From Staphylococcus hyicus (GTDB lineage: Bacteria; Bacillota; Bacilli; Staphylococcales; Staphylococcaceae), in contig NZ_CP008747.1 in NCBI RefSeq assembly GCF_000816085.1, positions 2,356,001-2,420,000 of the forward strand: a DNA stretch of 64,000 nucleotides. The letters are read 5' to 3'. The notes under the pieces are model-generated. The model made no database searches. It was not told the origin of the DNA and saw only the letters and a program-made list of their open reading frames with translations. The translations under genes were made by a program, and so were the position numbers. Position 1 is the stretch's first letter. Each line of letters begins with the position of its first letter. Below are positions 7,589 to 19,400 of the stretch, piece after piece.

Positions 7589-9262
7589 CTAATTAAATAT
7601 CGTTTTAAACCCACTTGTAACATTATTCCACCCTGATTTAACAACGTTGGCACCTGCATCTAAACCTTTATTAATACTTGATTTAGCTACGTCTGTAAGT
7701 GATTTATCCATACCAGGTAGTTTCGAATCTAGAAGGTAGCCTACACCAATTCCCACCGCTGCTCCAAGAAGTGTCCCTACAACTGGAATAGGTATGGCTG
7801 TTCCTATCGCAGCCCCTGCTGCAGCGCTAGCACCAATTGCTCCTAAATCAACGCCCATCCCCACAATCATCTCTTTAGCCGATTTTTCATCTAAATTATC
7901 GGTAATTGCGGAGACAAGGGCTAAAGGTTTTAACACTTTCCCCCCTAATTTCATGCTATGTTTCAGTTTACCAATGACGTTTTTAGAAGTGAAGTCACCT
8001 TTTAATGTTTTTAATCCTTCATCTACATAATTTTTTAAATTTTTAGTTGCCGCTGTTCTAGATTTAAAATTTTCCTTCTTAAGTATATTGTCTCTAAAAT
8101 TTTGCGATGAAAATGTATTTTTGAATTCAGTAGAGGCTGCTTTTTTCATTTCAGCTTTATCAAAGAATTGCTTAGAATCCCCAAATTTATATTGGAAGTT
8201 TTTATCTTTTAACTCTTCTTTTAATAACGCGCTCGTTTTACTGTCTAAGTTTTGGACATTTTTCATCCAATCGACAAGATTCCCTTTTTTAAAAGGGTTG
8301 TTTTTCACAAATTCCCCCGAACTTTTTAAAAGATTTTTTAGATTTACATTATCTATATCTGTATGCATATATAATGCCATATTTTTTAATTGTTTAGGTG
8401 ACATGTTGTCGATTAATTCGTTAACATTTCTAGTACTCATAAATTTATTGTAACCAGCAAGAATATCACCATTACCTATTGCTTTTAACGCTAACATTTC
8501 ACGTCCAGCTTGTTTTAGAGCATTCAACCCTTTTTTGGTTTTAGGAGGAAAAGCGTTCATTTCGTCACTACATTTTTCGAGAAACTTTTGCCATCTTTTT
8601 AGTTCTTCACTGGTTTGATGACGGATGATTGCACTTTCAATCTTTCCAGAAGTGCCTGAAATTGATGAACGATTGGCTGGTAAATCATTTTTCACATATG
8701 TTGTTAACCCTTTGAGTTCTGTGATCAAGTTATTTGTTAAATCCCCATCCGTAGAATTAACTGCATCAAAATTAACTAACTTATCAATCGTATCGTCCAC
8801 ATGATCTTTAAACGTTGTTGCTTTTGAGGTTAAATCCTCATTCTTAACTTTTTGTGCTGTCGTTAAGGTATTCACTGTGTCAATCCAATTGTTAACGTAT
8901 TCAATCGTTTCTTTCATAGACTTTACTTTTTTAGAAATGTCGTCTTTATATGTTTTTATTTTATCTTCATGTAATATCGCTGCTTCATCGTTATCCACCT
9001 GATTACTGAACTTGCTGATAGATTTATCCATATCAGCCACATAATCTTTATTGGTATTTTTTATTTTATTAATCGACTGATAATGGAATGTTTTCGTATA
9101 TGATTTAACGCTTGATGCCGTTGCACCTTTAAATTGATCAGTATTAATGAGTGACGCCATACTTTCTTTTAACGCATCGACATCACCATTTGTTTTATCC
9201 AACTCAGATTTGATGGCGTTTTTCATATTTTGAACTTCATTCATATTAACTTTTACACCCAT
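7589..9262 (-). CDS. LXG-domain T7SS effector with glycine-rich membrane-type C-terminus
   Basis: The 557 residues begin with a helical LXG-type targeting region (about 1-210: regular coiled pattern, KESMASLINTDQFKGATASS). A Lys-rich middle follows (about 220-440), then a glycine/alanine-rich hydrophobic stretch at about 465-510 (GVDLGAIGASAAAGAAIG, PIPVVGTLLGAAVGIGVGYL) and an amphipathic tail. No nuclease, lipase or ADP-ribosyltransferase motif is visible. A glycine-zipper tail suggests membrane insertion, as in the S. aureus LXG toxin TspA, which depolarises membranes. The two small helical genes upstream and the membrane protein 12 bp downstream complete a standard LXG toxin module. Toxicity is inferred. 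Confidence 0.88.
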   Translation of the reverse strand: MGVKVNMNEVQNMKNAIKSELDKTNGDVDALKESMASLINTDQFKGATASSVKSYTKTFHYQSINKIKNTNKDYVADMDKSISKFSNQVDNDEAAILHEDKIKTYKDDISKKVKSMKETIEYVNNWIDTVNTLTTAQKVKNEDLTSKATTFKDHVDDTIDKLVNFDAVNSTDGDLTNNLITELKGLTTYVKNDLPANRSSISGTSGKIESAIIRHQTSEELKRWQKFLEKCSDEMNAFPPKTKKGLNALKQAGREMLALKAIGNGDILAGYNKFMSTRNVNELIDNMSPKQLKNMALYMHTDIDNVNLKNLLKSSGEFVKNNPFKKGNLVDWMKNVQNLDSKTSALLKEELKDKNFQYKFGDSKQFFDKAEMKKAASTEFKNTFSSQNFRDNILKKENFKSRTAATKNLKNYVDEGLKTLKGDFTSKNVIGKLKHSMKLGGKVLKPLALVSAITDNLDEKSAKEMIVGMGVDLGAIGASAAAGAAIGTAIPIPVVGTLLGAAVGIGVGYLLDSKLPGMDKSLTDVAKSSINKGLDAGANVVKSGWNNVTSGFKTIFN

Positions 9263-9279
9263 TATTTCACCTCCATATT

Positions 9280-9672
9280 TTAAAGTAAGGCCTCTAAACC
9301 TGAAATTGCAAAATTCGTCGCATTCAATCTAGATTCTGCATCTGAAATCTCATCATCTTTTTTACTAACGTCACTTTCAAGAGCGTCTCTTGCTTCTACA
9401 ATCTTAGTTTTAACATCATCGGCAGAAGTTGTAAGATTTTCTAAGTGCTCATCACTTTTCGATTTTGTTTGACCTTTCCAGTGACTACTAGCGATATTAA
9501 TACCTTTAAATTCATTTAAAGTATCACTAAATGCCTCATTATGCGTTTTGACTTTCTCATAAGCTCTATTTAATTCCTCTCGTTCGCGTCTAAGTTTTGT
9601 TAATTCATTTTCAATAATTTGCGCTTCTCTTTGTTTGGCTGCTATAAGTGCACGTATCTCACTTTTCCCCAC
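9280..9672 (-). CDS. LXG-associated helical partner, YwqH-like (DUF5082)
   Basis: The protein has 130 residues and is almost entirely helical, with coiled-coil N- and C-terminal arms (KQREAQIIENELTKLRRERE, KKDDEISDAESRLNATNFAI) around a central SHWKGQTKS. The W-x-G in the middle recalls WXG100 hairpins, and the layout matches DUF5082/YwqH-type proteins that bind the LXG domain and guide the toxin to EssC. The start is a GTG at 9670-9672 with GGGAGG 10 bases upstream. It sits between the other small partner and the LXG gene. Confidence 0.82.
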   Translation of the reverse strand: MGKSEIRALIAAKQREAQIIENELTKLRREREELNRAYEKVKTHNEAFSDTLNEFKGINIASSHWKGQTKSKSDEHLENLTTSADDVKTKIVEARDALESDVSKKDDEISDAESRLNATNFAISGLEALL

Positions 9673-9687
9673 TCAAACACGCCTCCC

Positions 9688-9960
9688 CTAATTGTGTTTA
9701 ATTTGATTCGCAATATCTTGATCATTTTGGACGATTGCTTGAACTGCACCCAACATTGCATCTGAATCTTGCGAAGTGATGGTTTTATAATTATCAAGAG
9801 CGGCTTTATAATTTTTGAACATGGTTTCATATTCTTTAAACGTAATTAAATTTGTTTCTGACAAATGTGCTTCACTGTCAGATACTGACAATTGATTGGC
9901 ACTTGTTTTCATTTTATCTATTATTGCAGTAACATCTGTTTCTCCCAATTTGATGACCAT
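9688..9960 (-). CDS. Small helical T7SS partner (YwqI/YxiC or TIGR04197 type)
   Basis: The protein has 90 residues, is helical, and has no signal sequence or cysteine. It corresponds in size and position to the YwqI/YxiC or SACOL2603-type (TIGR04197) secreted helper proteins that precede LXG genes. Such proteins join the LXG domain in a heteromeric export complex. It starts 4 bp after the essC stop with GGAGTGATAAT before the ATG, so it is translated from the same message. In S. aureus, esxC, esxB and esaE occur at this position; none is present here. Confidence 0.8.
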   Translation of the reverse strand: MVIKLGETDVTAIIDKMKTSANQLSVSDSEAHLSETNLITFKEYETMFKNYKAALDNYKTITSQDSDAMLGAVQAIVQNDQDIANQIKHN

Positions 9961-9964
9961 ATTA

Positions 9965-12900
9965 TCACTCCATTAGCATCAGTTTTTGATATTCTTGGTT
10001 TTTCACCATATAACATTCTCTTGTTTTCAATTCTGGTTCGCCATATTGGTTTTTAACTGGTAAAAATTCTTGTTCAGATATTTTATGACTAATAACGGCT
10101 TGGTTTACAATACGCGTCATCATTTTACTTTGTTTGTCATAAGCACCGATTGTATCTGAATACAAACCACTTGCGATGATCATAATGTTATATGTAGGTG
10201 CTTCATTAAATAATCGACGTACTTCATCTTCTGTTACCCCTGTGACTTGCACAAATCGTTTGATGTTATTTATGAATACCACTTTTCTTTCTTCACATGA
10301 ACGCTTTCCTGTTTTTCTCGCTTCGATTTCTTGAATAAAGCCTTTTCGAATCATTGAAAGTTCGGTAGCACTTGCGTAATAAGACGTTACTTTGTTTGAA
10401 AATCTCTCCATATTTTCATCGGCATCTACTAATATGACAGTTTCTTGTTGTTTATAAATACCTAGGTAATTTAGGATGATGTCATTTAAATGCTCTTGTT
10501 CAATTGGCTTTATTGCCGCCACGATACTTGGTGCATTTAAATCTAATCGAACTAATTTTACAGTTTCAAAATCTAATCCTAATGGAATTTGATGTGATTT
10601 TGTTACAATATCCTCTAAATTATATTCTTTTTCCAACTCGGTACGCAATACTTTTTCAGGCATCATAGGAATATGTGCTGGCATATCACCTACAAAGTTT
10701 TCTTTCATCACAGCAATTTCATTTTGAATTTGATCATTATATGTCAAACCTTCTTCAGGTTTAAATGGCAAGGAGATTTGGAACTGTGTATAGTAGTCAT
10801 CATTGATTACCGCACGCCCCTTAATATCTTTCACGCCTTTTTTATACGAACCGATGACATTTGTAATTTCACTATGTTCAAAGAGATATAGGGCAATCTT
10901 TGTTTTAATGTTTGTGTAAATCGGTGTGCGTATACTGCTTGTATTAGACCCAGTTAAAATTAAATACATACCTAACGCGAGCCCTTCACGTGTCAGTTTT
11001 GTCATCATAGCTTCAAATGCTTCTTGGTACGGTGTTTCTTTAATTGTGTCGTAGTTATCAATGATGATGAAGAAATTCGGAACTGTATTGCCTGTAAATT
11101 GATAATATTGTTCTAAATTAACGACACGGTTTTGACTTAGTATTTTTTTACGTTCGCTAACCGCTTCATGGATACGTTTGAGCGCTTTTTTAATTTTATC
11201 CTCTTGGTCCGCGGTAAAGTAATCGGCCACATGAGGTACATCCACGACTGGAATTAAGCCATTTGTACCGAAATCAAATAAGTACATATGTGCTTGATCT
11301 GGACGGTAATGGCGCGCAATATCAAAAATCACATTGTGTAAAAATGTCGAACGGCCGTATCCAGGACTTCCGATAACTGCCACATGACCAGCTTGGTTTA
11401 ATTTTAGTTCAAGTGGTCCTTGATATTGTGCTTCTGGTACGTCTTTTAATCCTAATGTCAGCGTCACAGGCTTTAATTGATCATCCCATAACTGTTGAAA
11501 TGCGGTTTCAACCAAGTCACTTTGATACACGTGCGACGGTAGTGGTGGTAACCATGGACGTTTGACACGCGGGACATTCATTGCTGTTGTAACGTCTTGT
11601 AAATGACGAATCACCGCTTCAAGTTCTGTCTCATTTGACGCTGTTTCTACTTCTTCTAATCCACTCAAATCTTTATTAATAGCTTGTAATTGTCCATAGT
11701 CATTAATCAAATAAATGGTTTGATCTTCTGTTTCAGCATGTGCCCCTGTTTGGTCATACGTACCTCCGCTGTATGCAGATTGGAAAAGTTCATAAATTTC
11801 ATTATTACCTACTTGTAAATACGCACGTCCAGGTAACGTGATATCTGCAGCGTCAGGTGTTTTTAAAATTTCATTACTATCTTGTTTGTCTTGAACTTTC
11901 AATGCCAACTTAAATTTCGAATTAGACCAAATTTGATCATCTACAACCCCTGAAGGTTTTTGTGTCGCAAGAATAAGGTGAATCCCTAATGAACGTCCAA
12001 TACGTGCTGTGGACACAAGCTCTTTCATAAATTCAGGTTGTTCCGATTTCAACTCCGCAAACTCATCGGAAATGATGAATAGGTGTGGCATTGGGTCTTT
12101 TGCGACACCTTCTTTGAAAAGTTTGTGGTAATGATTGATATGGTTGACATCATGTTCCCCAAAAAGGCGTTGACGACGACGTAATTCTGCTTTAATCGAT
12201 GTTAACGCACGCATCGCTTCATCCCCATCAAGGTTTGTAATCGTACCCACAAGATGTGCTAAATCTTTAAACAAGTTCGCCATACCCCCACCTTTGTAGT
12301 CGATAAGTAAAAATGCCACTTCGTGAGGATGGAAATTGACTGCTAATGACAAAATGTAAGATTGTATAATTTCAGATTTACCTGAACCTGTTGTCCCGGC
12401 TATGAGTCCGTGAGGGCCATGTGCTTTTTCATGTAAGTTTAAATAAAGGATGTCATCTTTACCTCTCACGCCTAGTGGGACTGCCATTGTTTTATACGTT
12501 TCATTTTCACGCCAACGTTGCTTGACATTGAGCGCTTCCACATTTTCGACTTGATACATATCTAAAAATGTAATACTTTCAGGAATCGCGTTTTTCATTT
12601 GTTCTACATGGTTCAAATTGGCTAAACGACGCGCCACATAATCTTTATCCACGCCATTGGCACTGACAGGCGTAAATTTCAATTGAACCAATTCGCCTGC
12701 TTTCATCAGTAATTCGCCTTCAGTTTCACTCTTAATGTCTACTATTGTTTTTACATGTTCTGGCAGACTTTCTACGACATCTTCTACAAATACGAGTGAG
12801 ATGCCATAAGGTGTTAAATCTTGGTTGATATATTCCAAAATGACATGATCTAAAATGCGAGACATATCCGTAATAATAAACACTAAATGTGGTGTGAAAA

Positions 12901-14392
12901 TCACTTGTTCACTTTGTTGTAATTCTCTCACGTGTTGCACACGTTCTTTAATCATTGTGTAGACAGAGGTCAAAATTTGATCGCGAGTTCTTTGGTTATA
13001 TACGAAACTACGTATGTTGTGATGACGCAGGTTCATATGTGGTATCCATCTCGTCCATTGGAAAGCCTCGCGCTCATGTTCATCCATTACAATGAGAAAT
13101 TCTACTTCGTGATAACTATGAAAAGTTGCAAGTTGTAATAACGTTTGTTCTAATTGCGTGAGGATGTGACGCCGTTCACCAACATAGGCCACTGGTCCAT
13201 GTGTTAAGTCATTAATTAATGGAGCTTGTTCTAGCTTTTGATAAAAATCATTTAATTTTTTAGCTTCATCGAATAAGAAATCACGACGTTGATTGAATTC
13301 CTCTTTGTGATAATCGATTTTGAATGATTTATCGATATCGGCCACGCCTAATCGATAATGTAAAAAATCATGATGATGCACGGTTTTCTCATAAATACGT
13401 GGTGCTTTCGTTTCAATAATATCTTGAATTTCGTGTAACGTCGGAAAGTGAAAATTTAAACTAAATCGCTGTTGATTCATCGCTTTATGAATTTGCGTTG
13501 TTTTTTCTCTTAAGTATTTCAAATACGCAGTTTCTCGTTCTTTCACTTCTTTTTTATACCGTTTACGATCTGAAAAGTAAGAAGTAATCCCAAACGTAAT
13601 CGTCACTAAACACATTCCAATCATCATAATGATATAAATGCCTATCGGTCGCACTAAAAAGATGACGACTGTTAATGCAATCATCACGAGTGGTGGTATG
13701 ATTGACCGCCATATTGCTGAGTTATTTTTTTGAACCGGTTGTGGTGGTTTTTCAATTTTTATCGGTTCTTTCGGTTCACGGTGAATCATTCTAGGCGATC
13801 GTTGATAATCATGGTAGTGTTCTTTTGTTGCACTTGGCTTCACAACATCCATGCGAACCAACTGGCTGTTCACTGTATATTGAGTGATGAGATAAAAACC
13901 GTCTTCTCGTAATTCCATCAACATCCCTTCTAAGTAAAAATGGTCTCCGATATAAAGCGTGTACGTACCTCTGTTCTGCTTCTCATAATTGATAAAGACG
14001 GGGTGATCAGTATCATAAATGAACTGTAAGGATTGCGTTGTTTTATAGTCTTCTATACCTTTTACAATTAACGTGTTTTTTAGGTCAGGGATATACACAT
14101 CGTCGTACGGATTTGGGCCAAGCGTCATCACTGGTGCCGACTTTAAATAAAATGCATGAAAATTATTCTCTGTGAACCATGTTATGTCTACACCATTGAT
14201 GGAAGTTTGGGATTGTAATGGGTAATCATCGACATACCACGTACCCGATTGTGTTTGCGTTATTGTAATGTCTGAACGAAGACCTTTAAAAGAGATACTC
14301 CCGTCTTCTTGACCATTAATGATATAGGTTTTACGAGATTGTAGATTCAGACATTTTAATTGATTGTCATATTGTATCATCAACTTATTCAT
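9965..14392 (-). CDS. essC: T7SS FtsK/SpoIIIE-type ATPase EssC
   Basis: EssC is the membrane motor that recognises and drives substrates through the Firmicute type VII system. The 1475 residues match the family. N-terminal FHA-like regions (about 1-190) are followed by two membrane spans near 228-275, then FtsK-like ATPase domains. D1 carries Walker [10 protein letters not shown] near residue 671 and a Walker B-like [11 protein letters not shown]2 carries [10 protein letters not shown] near residue 1010, the degenerate P-loop (Arg for Lys) usual in EssC. A C-terminal D3 follows. The C-terminal third, which defines essC variants in S. aureus, is paired here with an LXG module and no esxB/esxC. 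Confidence 0.97.
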   Translation of the reverse strand: MNKLMIQYDNQLKCLNLQSRKTYIINGQEDGSISFKGLRSDITITQTQSGTWYVDDYPLQSQTSINGVDITWFTENNFHAFYLKSAPVMTLGPNPYDDVYIPDLKNTLIVKGIEDYKTTQSLQFIYDTDHPVFINYEKQNRGTYTLYIGDHFYLEGMLMELREDGFYLITQYTVNSQLVRMDVVKPSATKEHYHDYQRSPRMIHREPKEPIKIEKPPQPVQKNNSAIWRSIIPPLVMIALTVVIFLVRPIGIYIIMMIGMCLVTITFGITSYFSDRKRYKKEVKERETAYLKYLREKTTQIHKAMNQQRFSLNFHFPTLHEIQDIIETKAPRIYEKTVHHHDFLHYRLGVADIDKSFKIDYHKEEFNQRRDFLFDEAKKLNDFYQKLEQAPLINDLTHGPVAYVGERRHILTQLEQTLLQLATFHSYHEVEFLIVMDEHEREAFQWTRWIPHMNLRHHNIRSFVYNQRTRDQILTSVYTMIKERVQHVRELQQSEQVIFTPHLVFIITDMSRILDHVILEYINQDLTPYGISLVFVEDVVESLPEHVKTIVDIKSETEGELLMKAGELVQLKFTPVSANGVDKDYVARRLANLNHVEQMKNAIPESITFLDMYQVENVEALNVKQRWRENETYKTMAVPLGVRGKDDILYLNLHEKAHGPHGLIAGTTGSGKSEIIQSYILSLAVNFHPHEVAFLLIDYKGGGMANLFKDLAHLVGTITNLDGDEAMRALTSIKAELRRRQRLFGEHDVNHINHYHKLFKEGVAKDPMPHLFIISDEFAELKSEQPEFMKELVSTARIGRSLGIHLILATQKPSGVVDDQIWSNSKFKLALKVQDKQDSNEILKTPDAADITLPGRAYLQVGNNEIYELFQSAYSGGTYDQTGAHAETEDQTIYLINDYGQLQAINKDLSGLEEVETASNETELEAVIRHLQDVTTAMNVPRVKRPWLPPLPSHVYQSDLVETAFQQLWDDQLKPVTLTLGLKDVPEAQYQGPLELKLNQAGHVAVIGSPGYGRSTFLHNVIFDIARHYRPDQAHMYLFDFGTNGLIPVVDVPHVADYFTADQEDKIKKALKRIHEAVSERKKILSQNRVVNLEQYYQFTGNTVPNFFIIIDNYDTIKETPYQEAFEAMMTKLTREGLALGMYLILTGSNTSSIRTPIYTNIKTKIALYLFEHSEITNVIGSYKKGVKDIKGRAVINDDYYTQFQISLPFKPEEGLTYNDQIQNEIAVMKENFVGDMPAHIPMMPEKVLRTELEKEYNLEDIVTKSHQIPLGLDFETVKLVRLDLNAPSIVAAIKPIEQEHLNDIILNYLGIYKQQETVILVDADENMERFSNKVTSYYASATELSMIRKGFIQEIEARKTGKRSCEERKVVFINNIKRFVQVTGVTEDEVRRLFNEAPTYNIMIIASGLYSDTIGAYDKQSKMMTRIVNQAVISHKISEQEFLPVKNQYGEPELKTRECYMVKNQEYQKLMLME

Positions 14393-14415
14393 AGAAGTTC
14401 CTCAGTTCTTATCCG

Positions 14416-15732
14416 TTAATTTTTTCTTTCAGCTTCTTGACGTTTTTTTCGATCTTCTTGAGCCTGTTCTTTTTGTTTTTTCTCATTTTCTTCTTGTTGT
14501 TTTAGACGTTCATCATTTTGTTTTGCGGATGCTTCTTGTTCTTTAGACTTTTCATCTTTAATTTCTTTTTCTTTATCTAAAATATCTTGCAGTCTGTCAT
14601 TATATTTTTTCGTCTGTTCACTTCTTTTTTCTGATGACAATTTAGGATTGTTTTTAATGTCGTTAAGTTTATTGATTAATGCAAGTTTTGTTAAATCATT
14701 ATCTTCTAAATACGTACTGATATTTAGCGCTTCATCAATATCTCCTTGTCCTAGCACCACCCAATACAACAAATAATCTTTATTGGCAGATGGTGTAATA
14801 TGATTTAACACATTATTCTTTTTCTCTTTTTCAAGCCCTTGCTTGTTTGTTTCAACATAACTTTTCGCATAGGCGAATAACGCTTCTTTATCTAACCTTT
14901 TTGCGTCCACATTTTCATAATCATTTAAAACTTGGGTGTAATATTCTTTAATAAACGACTTATATCCTGCGTCAACTTGTGCATCGTGTTTCATCACAAA
15001 AAAGTACAAGTACGCTAAACATACGAGTAAAATAGCACTTAAAATTGCCGTCCCAATGCTAGCCCATTTATACAGTGCATATCGTTTCTTTTGAACGTAT
15101 GCGTAGTGATGTTTATAATTTTCTTCTTGTTGATTGTAGTGACGTTGTAAAACCGCTTTTAAATCTTGTAAGTTAGACGCTTGAATAATTTGTTGATCAA
15201 AAGGTGTACCTTTATAAAGGTCTAAATTGCCTTCTACCAAACTTTCAAATTGCACTTTATCATTAAAAGCCTCAATAATAAGTGCCTTATAACGTGTCAA
15301 AAATTCTTTTTCCGTATAAGGTAATGGTTCAATAACGTTACGTATACCTCGCGTTTTTAATAGTGGCAAGCCATTTTTAGTAAAATGTAGCTCTTTAGGT
15401 TCTAACACATATGTATAGCGCGTATGTTGTAGTTCTTCTAGTTTTGCGATATTCAGCAAATAACGTAGTTTTTCATTTTTGGATAACGTCTTTATCGCAT
15501 CGTACGTCACGACATTTTCGTGAAGATGATAATTAATTTGGAAACAATCTTGTAGCTCTGTGACTTCACCATCTAAAAAGTGCGTCACGCGTTGTTCGAG
15601 TAAATACATTAAATGATAATGTTCAGGTTTAACGGCGGATTTAGGAATATCTCTTAAATACGCACGTGTGTCCTGTTCAGATGTTAAATCAGCGTCTAAA
15701 TCTTTAAGTTCCGGTAATTTCTTTTCAGACAC
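14416..15732 (-). CDS. essB: T7SS membrane protein EssB
   Basis: EssB is a structural membrane component of the secretion complex. It has 438 residues: a cytoplasmic pseudokinase-like domain (about 1-215), one membrane span (about 222-245, WASIGTAILSAILLVCLAYL), an extracytoplasmic helical domain, and a Lys/Glu-rich tail (KEKEIKDEKSKEQEASAKQN). The start is a GTG at 15730-15732, 8 bases after AGGAGG. It lies between esaB and essC as in S. aureus. Confidence 0.95.
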   Translation of the reverse strand: MSEKKLPELKDLDADLTSEQDTRAYLRDIPKSAVKPEHYHLMYLLEQRVTHFLDGEVTELQDCFQINYHLHENVVTYDAIKTLSKNEKLRYLLNIAKLEELQHTRYTYVLEPKELHFTKNGLPLLKTRGIRNVIEPLPYTEKEFLTRYKALIIEAFNDKVQFESLVEGNLDLYKGTPFDQQIIQASNLQDLKAVLQRHYNQQEENYKHHYAYVQKKRYALYKWASIGTAILSAILLVCLAYLYFFVMKHDAQVDAGYKSFIKEYYTQVLNDYENVDAKRLDKEALFAYAKSYVETNKQGLEKEKKNNVLNHITPSANKDYLLYWVVLGQGDIDEALNISTYLEDNDLTKLALINKLNDIKNNPKLSSEKRSEQTKKYNDRLQDILDKEKEIKDEKSKEQEASAKQNDERLKQQEENEKKQKEQAQEDRKKRQEAERKN

Positions 15733-15744
15733 GAGTGTCGCCTC

Positions 15745-15996
15745 CTAAATCATTTTTAAAATGTCACCATCTGCTATTTGAAAATCTATTAATCGATCAT
15801 TTTCAACGAGCAAGTGATGTTTTGTGGTGATTTTGACATACTTTGGTATTCTTGTGAGTTCAATATCTAAACTATCCATAATTAAAGGAATTAATGTACG
15901 CATCGGCAATAAAATCGGTAGTGCCAAGTCATAGGTACCTTTGTTGTAGTTTGAAAAATCGACCGTCACGCGTTTATGTTGCATCATGTTTCTCAC
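15745..15996 (-). CDS. esaB: T7SS ubiquitin-like protein EsaB
   Basis: EsaB is a small cytoplasmic ubiquitin-fold protein required for or regulating Ess secretion. Its sequence (VTVDFSNYNKGTYDLALP ... LLVENDRLIDFQIADGDILK) is readily matched to S. aureus EsaB, which has about 80 residues. The start is either the GTG at 15994-15996 (GGAG 5 bases upstream) or one of the two ATGs at 15982-15987, which would give the canonical length. The 5' end overlaps the essA 3' end. Confidence 0.95.
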   Translation of the reverse strand: MRNMMQHKRVTVDFSNYNKGTYDLALPILLPMRTLIPLIMDSLDIELTRIPKYVKITTKHHLLVENDRLIDFQIADGDILKMI

Positions 15997-16408
15997 GCTT
16001 TCTCCATTTAGATATAGTTAAAATCGCAAAGCCTATTGTAAAAAGAGCCCCTACACTCATCAAAAAGTAGGGCAAGATGTTTTTCTCTTGATCTTGTTGA
16101 ATGTATGGGGCCTTCGTTGTTGGTTCTTTATGTTCTTCAAACAATGTTCGTTTCGTATCAGCGATCTGAGAGGTAGATCGCTGATAATTTTCGAACATAG
16201 ATTGTTTAATCGTCTGTTGACGTGCATATTTCTTTTTTTGAATTTCCGAATTTAATGTCTCGCTTTCTTTGTTGAAAAGCGGGGTGTCATATTCATTTAA
16301 ATTTTTATTAACATTTTCTTTCGTTTCTTGATCAACTTGGATTTCCAAACCACCGTTATGCGCGGATGTGCCGAGTATAGAGAGTGCCAACATACTTTCG
16401 AATAACAT
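15974..16408 (-). CDS. essA: T7SS membrane protein EssA
   Basis: EssA is a small core membrane component. It has 144 residues: an N-terminal hydrophobic segment (MLFESMLALSILGTSA), a charged extracytoplasmic region, and a C-terminal span (ILPYFLMSVGALFTIGFAIL) followed by a basic tail. Its start abuts the esaA stop at 16408 and its end overlaps esaB, the conserved tight esaA-essA-esaB order. Confidence 0.93.
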   Translation of the reverse strand: MLFESMLALSILGTSAHNGGLEIQVDQETKENVNKNLNEYDTPLFNKESETLNSEIQKKKYARQQTIKQSMFENYQRSTSQIADTKRTLFEEHKEPTTKAPYIQQDQEKNILPYFLMSVGALFTIGFAILTISKWRKREKHDAT

Positions 16409-19400
16409 TAGAATAATCTCACTTTATTTAATGGCTTAATCACTAGATTTAGTAAAAAGCCAATGATTGTAATCACGAACAGCAAAATCACAACAAGTAA
16501 CGTCGACTGTTCTGCATTTAAGAAATTAAAGTATGCAGCATCCACATATGATAACGGCGAAATTTTTCCAAGTGTCGTTTGTGCTGAACCTTGACCTAGT
16601 TGATTCATTGCCACAAAGTAAATGGCTAAAATCCCAAGCATCATCAACATACCGATTGTACGAATTTGTCTTAATAAGTACGTGTTCACAAGTACAAAAG
16701 CACTCATCGTTAACACAACCATCACGATGAATTTCAAGCGGTAACCTTCTAATATTTCAAACTGATTCATTGCGACAAGTCCAATGACAAGTCCTTCTAA
16801 TAACGCAACACCTGAAATGACACCTGCCACTGCGATACTATTCCAAATCTTATTATGTTGACTAAAATGATTATGAATGAATTGCAACTCACCTTTAGCA
16901 CGTTCATAACTATAGAAGACATACGCAGTCATCATTGACATCAAATACATTAATAATACGAAAATACTCGGTGAGGTTGTATCCTTCTCATCACTATTCG
17001 CAAGGACATTTTCAAGGTTTTTCTTCTGAATCGGATGACTCATGAAGGCTTTTAACGCTTCATTTTGCTTGTCACCGTCTTTCGAATGTTTTAAGACGCG
17101 TTCAAAGTGTTCTGCGAATAATTTATTTTGTTTCGCGTTATTTGTCATATCACGATTAATTGCATTCGCACGTTCCCCAAGTGCACGACCACTCGCATGT
17201 AACTGGGTCACATTCGTATCTAACTGGTTCAGTTCCGAGCTCACTGTATTAGCAGTAGATTGTGATTTTTGACTATCTGTTAATAATTGCGTACTTCGTT
17301 CTGACAGTGTTTGAATGTCTTTATCTATTTTCGTCGACAATGTCACAAAGTCTTCTTCTTTATCTTTATCAACTTCAGGCTTTTTAGGATTCTCTTGGAA
17401 TGTTTGATTTGTGTCATCTAATTCTTTAATGAGCGCACTTAATTCTTTTTGGTTATCCAATAATCCTTCTTGTCCTTGTAGCATCTCTGAGATTAAATCA
17501 CTTGAAGATTGATTCAATTCATCTATTTTTTGTAGAATTGTAGTTTTGTCATTTTTGAATGCTGACATTTCATTGACCACTTCATCGACAAGCATTTTAA
17601 TAATCGTGTCGTTATTTAATTCAGGTGCATTTGGTGTTAAGTATTGACTGTTATAAATATCATAATAATTGTCAAAACGATCTAACGCGCGCAATTGGTC
17701 TTTCACATCGGCATGAATTAAAAGCCCTTCTAAATTATGGTGAATCGAAATATCTACAACGCTAACATCACCTTTATCTGCTGTATCTGGCGTCGTTGTC
17801 GGCCCATCAGACGTATTATCATCTGATTGGTTCGCTGCACCGAATACCAGTTGTAAATGCATTGTTTTATCTTTCAGAAAAGCCGTTTTATAAGATTCTC
17901 CTGATTTTAATTTCGCTGTACCTTTAACTTCAACGTTATACGTTTTCTCAGAGGTATCTAATTTGATATCTTGATTTTTGATATCGTAAGATTTGCCATT
18001 AATTTTAATCTCACCGTCAAAATCAAAGTTTTTATCAACCGCTACTGACAATTGATTAATATCTTTACTCTTAAGTGTTTCTTTGCGTTCTATAGAGACA
18101 CCTTTTGAGATTAATGAAGACGTATCATCCGCTGTTAGTTCATTGTGATAAGGCTCTTCAACCACTGGGTTGTTCGGATGGGCCTCATTGTAACTACGCT
18201 TAAATTCATTCAATTTCGTCAATATTTTTTGATATGCTTCTACCTTTTCATCACTCAAACCAATTTTTGTTAAATCATCGTGTGACAGATTTGCGATATA
18301 CATATCATTTTGTTGCGCTGGATCTTTTTGAATCGTTGATAACATATTTTGAAGTAAATCATTACGCAGCTTTTCATTTTGATCTTTCATTTGTGACAGC
18401 GCGTCATTCAGTTCTGGATTTTCTTCTAGTTGATGTTTCATCGATTCAGTTAATTTTTCTTTATATACATCAATCATGTCCTCTGTAAAAGGTGACTCTT
18501 CCGCTTCAATCTCTTTTTTTATGTCTTCTAAGTGTGATTTGAACGCTTCTTCATAAGCATCTTTAGAGGAATCACTCATCTCTTTATAATGTTTCAGCCC
18601 TTCATCAGTCGTTTGTAGTTGCTGAATATAACGTGATAAATCCACGCTGTCTTTTTGCGATTGATAATCCTCAATGGTTTTGTCAAACTCTGATAGATAG
18701 TGCGCGAATGTCTCTTGTTGTTGATTCACTAATGTAGACACATTTTCATCAGATGGAAGTTGGAATGTTTTATAATCTGAGCTCAGTAATGATTGATTAT
18801 ATTCACGAATCCATGTCGTAATATCTTTATTTGCAGAAATAGAATGCACCATTAAATCTGTAAATAGTCTTGGAAAATCATTTAACGGGTCAACTAAATA
18901 ATTAGAAAATCGTTGATCCACTAGCCCTTGTCTTGACATGATGTCATCCACATTTTTTTGTGCGTTATGTAAATTGTCGATAATACTTGATAAGTATATT
19001 TGGATTAAACGTTCGTTGAATTGACTTAGTAAATCACTTACGACTTTTTCTGTTTCTCGTGCGACATTTTCTTTTTGGCCGACCGCTGTTTTGTACTGTA
19101 AAGTCATTTGAGAAGGTGATTTTTCATCAAGTTGCATGGCTAATTTTGAAAAGTTTTTCGGAATCACGACCATGACTTGATATTGGCCATGCTTCAAACC
19201 ATTTTCTGCTACGTGACGTGAAACTGTTTCAAAATCATGCGAATCCTCATGAGAAAGCATCTTTACAAAAGGTTTCCCGAGTTCTACTTTGCTGCCGTTA
19301 TATGTTGTAGGTTGATCTTCATTGACAATAGCAATTTTGACGTTTTTTCCTTCGTTATGCGGATTGTCATTCTTTGAATTCTCTTTCGTTTCTTTATTTT

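Noticed and set aside
7794..8453. Plus-strand open frames opposite the LXG gene
   Set aside because: Antisense shadows of the LXG coding sequence without ribosome sites.
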